Source: Thelephora terrestris
Taxonomy: Eukaryota; Basidiomycota; Agaricomycetes; Thelephorales; Thelephoraceae
Assembly: GCA_015956445.1 (NCBI GenBank)
Contig: WIUZ02000005.1
Location: 558,001 to 622,000, forward strand
Direction of reading: 5' to 3'
DNA length: 64,000 bases
Position numbers and translations under genes: made by a program. This document shows positions 55,579 to 64,000 of this stretch, in pieces; positions within the stretch are counted from its first letter, which is position 1; the number at the start of each line of letters is the position of its first letter. The notes beneath the pieces are model-generated. The model made no database searches, was not told where the DNA came from, and saw only the letters and a program-made list of their open reading frames with translations.

Positions 55579-57813
55579 AACTCAATCACGGCAGCTGTAA
55601 CATTGGTATCTGGTCGCTATTCTATACGAGTTGTTGTACATGTAGATCGTTTTCACTCGTTGTAAATTTTTATAAAAAATTGTTGTGACCCCCTCCCTGT
55701 CGTTGTGACTCGCTCCCTGTCGCTGTGAATTGCCGTGAGCTAATTTATACCAAGGATAGGTCGGGTAAAGCTGGTCGCTAAATGTCGTTCAAGGCCATCC
55801 TCCGTCGCTCCATGTCGTGCATAATCGTCCCAAATGTATTGTCATTAGTTGTAAATACGTTATATTTCGTTTTATTTATGATTGAGTCGTCCCCGGTCGT
55901 GAGTTATTCCAATTTCACGACTCTCGACGATCCCAGGCGACGCCAACGCCGGCGTCGCCCGAAGTCGCGTCCTGTCGCTGAAACTTCTTTCTGGGGTGCA
56001 TCAACCATCTTTTCCACTGACGGGCAGCCGCAGATGAGGCCTTGAGGTTCAAATCACCGTATGTGTCGTCACTCTATGAAACTGTTTGGAGAGATACTCC
56101 GTCGGAGGTCAAAACTAGTGAGCCCCTCTTCGCTGCAAAACATAATTACTCGAGCCCCTTCATTATGCCGCACGCCCGTTCGCATTTCCATGGCAGGTGC
56201 GCCGCATCGCGCATCATCTGTAGATCAATTCGGACGTTCTCTGACATGAGCATTGCATACATATGCTTCCCACCCGCCTTGCTGTCTCCTATACCTTGAC
56301 CGTTTAAACGTACTTACACGGCATCAAGGTGTGCAGAAGTCACTGGTCACCCTCAGCAAGCAACAGTCCAGCGTCCCAATAAAAGAGGACTGAGTACTGA
56401 GTATCGACACCCGAAGCACGAACCCCAGTGAGAGGACTGAAGAATGCGGTTGGTGTGGGGTACCGAATATTGAGCCTTAAGAAATTTCAGTCACTACGCT
56501 TTTTACAGTGACCAAGCCTCGGCGAGCTGGGAGTTGGGACCAACCATACTTGACCAGAACTGATCAGGATCGCAGAAATGAGCCAACCCTCATTCACGCT
56601 CACGCCACAATTTGATCAATGGGGAACCACTTTGAACGCTTGACGATGTTAGCCACCCCCACGACCGCAAGGGGGTCCTGACGTTTGTTCACTCAGCTTG
56701 GACACGCCTCTGCCGCTTCGCGGTGGCTCAAAACCACCAGCTTGAAGCCTGCGGCAGATATCCCCATCGTTATCGCAATGACACCCATGGGTCAAGGCCT
56801 TTGACCCATTCCACCAAAATTCCCCTATAATGAGTCCTCCGCGCGAAAAGTTCTTCGCAATGGAAAGATCGTCTCTTCGACTGCGAAGGGTTACTCCCCT
56901 CACCGGATGGTACCAATCGCTGACAATCGGGGACCTTCTATGAGGAACTCGACGGCTGACAGAAAGACCCTCTCGCTGACTTCTTGAAGAAGGCCTGCGC
57001 GCAGGGAAAGCACCGGGCGACCGTTGACGCGGAAAGGCTACGATCTGAAGAGTTTAAGTCCCCCGACCCGCCAAACCCTACACGTACTCTTAACAGAATC
57101 AAGCCCCTTGGACGAGATTCGCTGCTGGGAATGCACGTTGGGGGTACAAGCGGATGTTCGTGCGTGGTCATCTAGGACTGCATCCAACAGACGAGGTAAT
57201 CCGATCGGGCCTTTCAAGCGTACAAGGAGCATACTGCACCGAAAGAGAGCGTGGTTGACCACGCTCTGCTAGCCTACTCAGATCTGTTTCATCTTGAGAA
57301 CCACACACCGTCGACTACAATGACTCAATCTGTGCTCTTGCCCCAACGCAAAACGCAAGTGAGAACTTCCCCAGGGCCCTATCCCTTCTCGAAGGCATGC
57401 GATCCCGCTGTATGGAGATGGACGGTCATGACGGCAACCTGCGGACACGCCGGTGCCCATGCGGAAGCCGTGTGGTGTAATTCGGATTCGGGATTAACAC
57501 CCGAGATTGGAACGCCTCCAGTTGGGAAGGGTCGAGGAAGCGGTCGAAGTGCTCGAAGTGCCGTGCAACGAGATAGGGCGGAACGGGAACATGGAGCCGA
57601 ACGAAGATCCAATTCGCGTGGTTCTCGGTTTCGCTCGCGGCAAACCCGGGGAAAGGGAGGTGAAGAAACGTATTGGAAACATCACTGCCCAGGGTTGTGG
57701 AAATCACCAGGTCATTAGATTTGGTAGTGTGATGACAAGTAATCCGAATAGACGTAAAATAAAAGAACGAAATTCCGCGAACGTGTCCCGGGTATCTATC
57801 AAAATCTAGGAAG
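55579..57813. other. Gene-poor spacer before the housekeeping block
   Basis: It contains a 95-bp decayed copy of the GLDC 3' end (55996-56090). Otherwise only short frames without recognised motifs are present, on both strands. No repeat copy of the window's transposons was found here. Confidence 0.45.
55996..56090 (-). pseudogene. Decayed duplicate of the GLDC 3' end
   Basis: It aligns with 57819-57905 in the same orientation, sharing GTGCATCAAC, TGACGGGCAG, CAGATGAGG and GGTTCAAATCACCGTAT. On the minus strand the GLDC C-terminal codons are interrupted by an insertion and frame changes. Confidence 0.75.
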
Positions 57814-60800
57814 TCACTGTGCATCAACTGTCTCTTCGACTGACGGGCAGTCACAGATGAGGTTCAAATCACCGTATACGTCATCAATTCGTGAAACCGT
57901 TGGCCAAAACTTCTTTTCCCTCAGCCACGGAACAGGGTATGCGGCCGTCTCCCTCGAATATGGTCTGCGTTGTGAAGTCATAAGATTCTAGGGGAAGGAC
58001 GATGCGTGGAAGTCACTAACCGGTTCCAAATGTCAGAAATAACGACTGCTTGAGGGTGGGGGGCGTTCTTCAGTACGTTGTTATCCCTGGGCTGTTTTCC
58101 GGTGACAACATCCTCCGCCTCCTCACGAATCTTAATCATAGCATCACAGAACCTATCGAGCTCCTCCAAAGTCTCCGATTCCGTCGGCTCAATCAGCATA
58201 CAAGTCGACGTCGGCCATGAACAGGTCGGGGGATGGAATCCGTAATCCTGAATACGCTTGGCGAAGTCCGTGACTTTCAAACCAGCACTCTTGTCGAACT
58301 CGGCGAGGTCAATCAATAGTTCGTGGGCGACTCGACCGTTTGTGTTCTTGTAGCGAAGGGCATAGTGACCAGACAAACGAGAAGCCATATAGTTGGCAGA
58401 GAGAAGAGCGAGCTGCGATGATTTCTTCAAACCCGTTCCACCCAGCATGCGGATGTAAGCCCAGGAAATCAAAAGGATGGATGCACTGCCAAAAGGAGCC
58501 GCCGAAACAGCCTCAATACCCTGGTCCCCACCGACCTCAACCACCGGATGAGTAGGCAGGAATGGTGCCAGATGTTCGGCGACGCAAATCGGGCCAACTC
58601 CGGGACCTCCGCCACCGTGGGGGCTGCGCAGGGAGGTTAGAGCCAAGGGACATTGACTTGGGCATCAATCACTCACATCGAGAACGTCTTGTGGAGGTTC
58701 ATATGGCAGACGTCACCACCACAGGTAGCAGGGTTCGTGAGACCAATTTGCGCGTTCAGATTCGCTCCGTCGAGGTAGACCTGGCCACCGTTTTGGTGGA
58801 TGATGTCGCACGCCTCCTTGACGCCGTCCTCAAACACACCGTAGGTAGATGGATACGTAATCTAGGAAACAAAATGAGACCGGGAGGGAACATGGCCCGG
58901 GGAAGATGATGGTCACCATGAACGCGGCAAGGTTGTCTTTGTGCTGTTCTGCCTTCGTACGAAGGTCCGCAATGTCGAGACTACCATCTGGAAGACTCTT
59001 CACAGGTACTACCTTCAGGCCAGCCATGACTGCGGACTTGGGGTGGTTCAGCGCCAGGAAGTGACAGCTCAAAAAGTCGGCTCACCGCAGGATTCGTCCC
59101 ATGTGCGCTGAGAGGGATGAGACAAATGTTCCGGTGACCCTCTCCCCGAGATTCGTGATAGGCCTGGATGACGCTCAGACCTGCGTATTCTCCAGCAGCC
59201 CCAGAATTTGGCTGTAATGAACACGCGTGGAAACCTGTGATCTTGCACAGATCGCTCTCCAGCTCCTGTTTCATGATAGGTCAGCGATCGATCAAACGTG
59301 AAAGCGCATGTAGCCACCTGGATGATTTGTCTATATCCCTTCACTTGATCAATAGGGGCGAAAGGGTGGATAGCACTGAATTCAGGCCATGTCACAGGCA
59401 TCAAACTGGTTGTGCTGTTTAGTTTCATGGTACAACTTCCCAGCGGAATCATCGCGTGAACGAGACCCAGGTCCTTCGATTGCAGGTGGTATATGTAACG
59501 AAGCATCTCCGTCTCTGAGTGATGCGTGTTGAACACCGAGTGGTGGAGGAATTTGGATTCCCGGCGGAGGGTAGATGGCAGGGATAAGGTTTCCGTTGGC
59601 TCCAAATCCGACCAGGTAACGGGGTCGTGGTTGTCCGGTCCTGCGGCAGCGAAGACATTGACCAATCTAACAATATCTTTTGGCCCAACAGTCTCGTCTA
59701 AGGTGACACCGACGTGTAAATCGTCAATCTCACGAAGGTTGACCCCCTTGGCGGCAGCGGCAGCGTGAACAGCGTGAGCACGTCCAGGTATGTTACTGGC
59801 ATCAAAAGTCAAGGTGTCGAAAAATTCCTTGTTCTGAGGCTTGAACCCGTATTTCTGGGCAGCAGTATTGAGGATCTGAGTGTACGCGTGTACCCGGCGA
59901 GCGATGCGAGTAAGGCCCTCTGGACCGTGATAAACGGCATACATCGCAGCCATATTTGCAAGCAACGCCTGGCTGGTGCAAATGTTACTCGTAGCTTTCT
60001 CTCGACGGATATGCTGTTCACGGGCTGAGGTAGGGTTTGAACAGAGGTCCGGATTAGTCAAAAGAAATAGGCTTACTCTGGAGTGCCAACCTGTACGCAG
60101 GCTCTCCGGTCGCATCTTTGCTACGCCCAATAAGACGACCTGGCATCTTCCTCTTCAACTTTTCCGTGCAAGCGAAGAAGCCGGCATGGGGTCCACCGTA
60201 TCCAAGCGAAACACCAAATCTGGCAGAGTTCCCAACGACGATATCAGCACCCCACTCGCCGGGCGGCTTGAGCATAGTGAGGGCTAAAAGGTCCGTAGCA
60301 CAGACCACGAGTCCCCCAGACGCGTGAACGGATTCGACCACGGAGGCGTAATCGTTGATAGTTCCGTCGATATCCGGGTATTGAAGTAGGACTCCACAAA
60401 CATCCTTTCGGGCGGCTTCCTCGCGAAGGTCTGCCAAAACATCTCCCACCACCAAATTGATGCCGAATCCCTTAGCTCTTGTGCGGAGTACGGAGATGGT
60501 TTGCGGGAGAACGTGTTTGTCGACGAAGAAGGTCCGCTTCTTCTGATGGGAAGCGACAAATGCCATGACCATCCCCTCGGCTGCTCCAGTGGCCTCGTCA
60601 AGGAGAGAGGCGTTTGCAATGTCCATCGAGGTCAACGACATCACCATCGTCTGGAAATTCACCAGCGATTCCAATCGACCTGCGCATACATTTAGGTAAC
60701 GATGGGTATCACGAGTTGCTCACAAACCTTGAGCAATCTCCGGTTGATAAGGGGTATATGGTGTGTACCACGCAGGACTTTCCATAACCTATTTCTCGTC

Positions 60801-61255
60801 AATACCCCGCGGAGAGTTCAGCCGGAAACCCTCGGACTTACGTTGCGCAGGATTACAGGGGGCACAACGCTGTTATGATACCCCATTCCGATGTAGCTTT
60901 TGAATAATTTGTTCTCCCGACCCAAAGCTTTCGCCCTCTGTATCAACTCTGACTCGCTGAGGGAAGGTATCGTATCGTTCGTGACGTGGTCTTGTGGAAT
61001 GCGGATGTGCGCTGGGACGGTAGCGGCGACGAACGCGTCCATGGAGTCGTAACCGAGCTTCTTGAGCATGTACGTGGTCTCGTTGTTGTCAGGACCAAGG
61101 TGCCTGTCCGCGAATGTGTCGAGCGCAGCGAAGGGTGAAACATTTGCGGTTGCCAGTGTTCGTGCTAAGACGTAGCGTGAGCGGAGGCCGGAAGCCCTAG
61201 CAGTCGCCGGGCGCAAGGACGAGGAGAGACAGGAGACATAGCGAATGCCAGCCAT
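57814..61255 (-). CDS. Glycine dehydrogenase (decarboxylating), mitochondrial P-protein
   Basis: P-protein of the glycine cleavage system: PLP-dependent decarboxylation of glycine with transfer of aminomethyl to lipoylated H-protein in mitochondria. Nine exons: 61255-60842, 60788-60728, 60679-60077, 60024-59318, 59275-59096, 59036-58917, 58861-58677, 58623-58021 and 57964-57814. They sum to 3024 nt, 1007 residues, the usual length. The N-terminus ([20 protein letters not shown]) is Arg/Ser-rich like a presequence. Motifs include [69 protein letters not shown] and the PLP-lysine motif [16 protein letters not shown]. The C-terminus ends [19 protein letters not shown], then [12 protein letters not shown] 61255 is chosen because it opens the presequence; an upstream ATG at 61345 is in frame but less likely. 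Confidence 0.97.
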
Positions 61256-61759
61256 ACGCCTCAGGACAGGTAATTGGAAAAAAGTGGAGGGAGAAGGGTG
61301 AGGAGCCCCGTAGGAGCAAATCTTCAGCGCATTCACCGAGCTCATTCACCGAGTCGTTATCGCGGGCGTTGTGAAATTAACCCAACCGGGGTCCGTCCTC
61401 TGGACAGCCGACTCTAGCGAGATCATACTCGAAAGAACGTTTGGGAAACAGGGGGAGTCCCTCGGGTGATGGATGGGGGGACATGGCAGAGAATAGCACG
61501 CAATGTGTCCTCCCAAAACTAGCTACCAAACTACCTCTGGGTGCCGAGTTGAGGAATCTTTTCACTGACCGCCCGTTCCGCCATAACAATGGTGAAAAAG
61601 TTTTTTCACTTCATCAACATCGTCTACGCCCACCAATCACACCGCACACGGGGCAACCAGACGTACACTGACGCACCCCAACCTCCCCCAAAACAGACCC
61701 TCATGGCATCAGAGACATGGAGTCTGCGTATACATATCTCAGCAAACCAGCCACCTCAT
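61256..61759. other. Intergenic region between GLDC and the ARMH3-like gene
   Basis: About 500 bp holding the GLDC promoter and the 3' end of the next gene. No TATA box or RNA gene stands out. Confidence 0.45.
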
Positions 61760-64000
61760 TCACGGGAGCGCTGAATCCATTGCGCAACTCAAATCAGATT
61801 GATGAGCGGCGAAAAGGTTGAACACAACCCACGATCTAATCTCCAAGTCCCGACCTTCTTCAACACCTTGTAGCCCATCTTTGTCAATTTCCTGAGCGAC
61901 AGTCCGCAGCGCCTGGTTAGCTGATCTCGTGTGGCCAATTTTGGTTTCGTAAAATTCAACTACATTGACCAGCACGGTCAGGCTCTCAGAGGTCGTGTGC
62001 CCAGAAATGGTCGACCCCCTCTCTCGAGCTCCGCCCGCGAGTTCGGGCTTCTTTAACAAAGAATCTTGCGATTTTAGGATCGACGAGGATCTTGTCAACT
62101 CATACTTCGTACGTCATCGGTAACTGTCCTCCCAATGATGTAATCTATTAACTTACCACGAACTCGTGTAGGACTTTGGCGCTGGGTAAGAACGCTTGAG
62201 ATGTTGTGATGGACAGGTCCAACAAAGATAGTGTCTACAGAACTTCAGGTATGAATGAAGCCATCGTGGAATGTTCTCACCTCATTGATGAGGAGGCGTA
62301 TCCCCGCAGCGCTTTGCAACTCGCCAATCTTCTTCGTCAGAAACTCTAAGAGTCCCAATATAGCCCGCCAGAGTTCAATCCAATGGTATTCTGGGGCGGA
62401 AGTGTGATCCCGAGGCGGAAGAGCGCAATTGAATGCACGGCGTACCTAGTCGTATCCCATGTTTCTGCAAGAAGGAGATCATCTGATGGCATATTCTTAT
62501 GCACACTCTGTAATGAAAATGAGAGAATAATGGCGAATGCGGTCGGAAACGGGACGCTGAGGGGAAGATCAGGACGCACGTGTAGCAATTCACTTCAAGT
62601 TTCTTGTGCAAGTTATGTCGTAGCCATAGCACACACGAGTCCAAAACTGCGCACATCGGAGGCCGAGGTCCTGTTACTATAGGTAACAATGGTATCCTCT
62701 GGGATAATCGTGTAGCCTACATACCATCAGTCAGGGGGGGACCGATCTCACCTGTCGACACAACCTGATCGGGCGGGACCGTGGCTGACAAAAGGCGCTA
62801 GAAATTTTGGGATTTTGTACCAGCCGCAACAAGATGTTCAACGACAGATGCGCGTATGCAACGGCCCGTGGTGACGCGGAGGAGGTTGCGTGAGTCAGAA
62901 TGTATGACGACGCGGTAACGAGCGACAAGACGAGGACGTGTTCCTGCGAATCGTCCTCTTGGGTAAACGGTTTAACCAAAACGTCGGCGAAACTCTTGTT
63001 ATTATCGAGGAACTCGAACACTGGCAGCAGCACCGCCGCTGCCTCGATCGGTCTGCAACGTCCCATGTGTCACTTCTAGGGCATATGGGAGAATGACGAC
63101 AATCTCACTTACTGTTTAGCAAATAGACCTTTAGGCGGATCCGTGAAGACACGGTCCGGTTTGAACATGGTGACGATGGATCCAAGGGTGATCTTAGGAC
63201 ACGGAGGCGTGTCGTCAGATAATTCCTGATATTGCCTGGAAAAAACATTTGATCGCTTAACGCAACCATGTGCACCGCGAGGGGTGCATTTGATTCTTTC
63301 CTTACTTGACAACAGTTCCGACAGCAAAATTGGCCGCCCAAGCGATTGCTTGCAAAAGCTCGCAAGACTGCGTTTGCTTAATTTGAGCGATGTAGGGATT
63401 CTGATGTGCCGCATCGGACTTGTGGAAGTTTGCGAGCAAGGCAAGCAGTGTGATCGCTTCAAAGGTGTATTTTTGAGTGTCTGTGCCGAGGATGACCTAC
63501 GATATAAAGGGGGGCGGAAGTCAGATCTGCTAATTACGTCACGAAGAGGAATGCGGCGACGGACGTCGACGATAGCCGGAAACAAGTCCGTCCGGAGGAA
63601 ATAAGCCCCAGGACTGAGCTGCGCCAATCCAGACACTAGAACCAGTGCGAGCTGCAGCGCGCTGTGCTTGAGCTCTGTTGCTGCGGCGCCATCGCAGATA
63701 CAGTCGGAAATAGCAGATATTAACCCCTATCGGACGTCAATTCGACCGGCATCACGAAACAACGAGCGCTCCGCCCACCATGAAAAACTTGTCGCTCTGA
63801 CCAACATCGCCCGCAAAGACCGTCATAACTTCCCAACCCCCAAGGTTCTTTGCCAAAATACACCTTGCGGTCGCTGAAAACGTCTCGAGGGCGTGGATTT
63901 TCCGGGGATCATCGAATTCCATTGTCCGAGCGCACGTCAGGCATTTCTCCAATATCAAGTGCAGGACCGCCTACAGGACGGAATCAGGGTTTAAGTTCTC
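61760..64000 (-). CDS. ARMH3/DUF1741-like armadillo-helical protein, 5' end beyond the window
   Basis: Helical-repeat protein; in animals ARMH3 works at the Golgi with PI4KB and GBF1. Exons are visible with DDPRKIHALETFSATARCIL and GGWEVMTVFAG near the right edge, then LSPGAYFLRTDLFPAIVD, TFEAITLLALLANFHKSD, CELLQAIAWAANFAVGTVVK, SSYILTHATSSASPRAVAYA, PPMCAVLDSCVLWLRHNLHK with KLEV, ESLTVLVNVVEFYETKI and the end FNLFAAHQSDLSCAMDSALP before a stop at 61760. The serial order and spacing fit DUF1741. Introns of 50-60 nt separate them; exact joins were not worked out. The frame appears intact. It lies head-to-tail with GLDC on the same strand. Confidence 0.75.

Noticed and set aside
1-64000. tRNA, rRNA or CRISPR-like arrays.
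   Set aside because: No cloverleaf with matching arms, no rRNA-like stretch and no regularly spaced direct repeat array other than the tandem repeats listed was seen. The only tRNA-like match is the 12-nt primer site of copia-2.

Overview
The window is nuclear DNA of a filamentous basidiomycete, most likely an Agaricomycete; the species cannot be told from the sequence. Genes have many short exons with 45-60 nt GT-AG introns. The gene content (NACHT-WD40 receptors, Tnp2-type transposases, a DUF6698-like protein, zinc-finger transposon-type proteins, copia elements of the half-tRNA-primed type) is typical of that group. About 90% of the window is a transposon-dense accessory region. The last 6 kb on the right is ordinary housekeeping sequence.

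Layout. 0-8 kb: two NACHT-type NLR genes on the minus strand. The left one runs off the window, the right one carries WD40 repeats, and two consecutive exons (139 and 45 nt) have the same size and phase in both. 8.7-11.3 kb: N- and C-terminal pieces of one zinc-finger transposon-type gene, separated by an LTR-like repeat that carries a 10-bp-phased heat-shock-element array. 11.9-15.1 kb: two multi-exon minus-strand genes of low-complexity proteins, one with tandemly repeated exons, plus a 19-bp minisatellite. 15.2-18.1 kb: a DUF6698-like gene bounded by an LTR-like repeat and a MITE. 18.3-24.3 kb: a copia element (copia-1) broken by two giant palindromic CACTG elements and cut by another LTR-like repeat. 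26.0-29.3 kb: a Tnp2-type transposase gene that is intact except for one TGA. 29.3-34 kb: LTR-like repeats and gene fragments. 33.99-40.37 kb: a complete young copia element (copia-2) with a 5-bp target duplication. 40.7-43.2 kb: two small genes. 43.2-48.1 kb: two head-to-head decayed Tnp2 genes, one with a MITE inserted in an exon. 48.3-55.6 kb: small transposon-associated genes, a second giant palindrome and two inverted MITEs. 57.8-64 kb: glycine dehydrogenase (complete, nine exons, 1007 codons) and the 3' part of an ARMH3/DUF1741 gene.

How the parts relate. Three palindromes share a CACTGGGG-type terminus and 3-bp target duplications, the hallmark of CACTA elements, and the window also holds three CACTA-type (Tnp2) transposase genes that could have moved them. 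Two MITE families share CATCAG/CTGATG termini and sit inside or at the edge of genes. One MITE relative appears to supply both splice sites of an intron just upstream of the P-loop of an NLR gene. Premature stops in the transposons fall repeatedly at conserved arginines (CGA to TGA), which suggests CpG deamination of silenced DNA.
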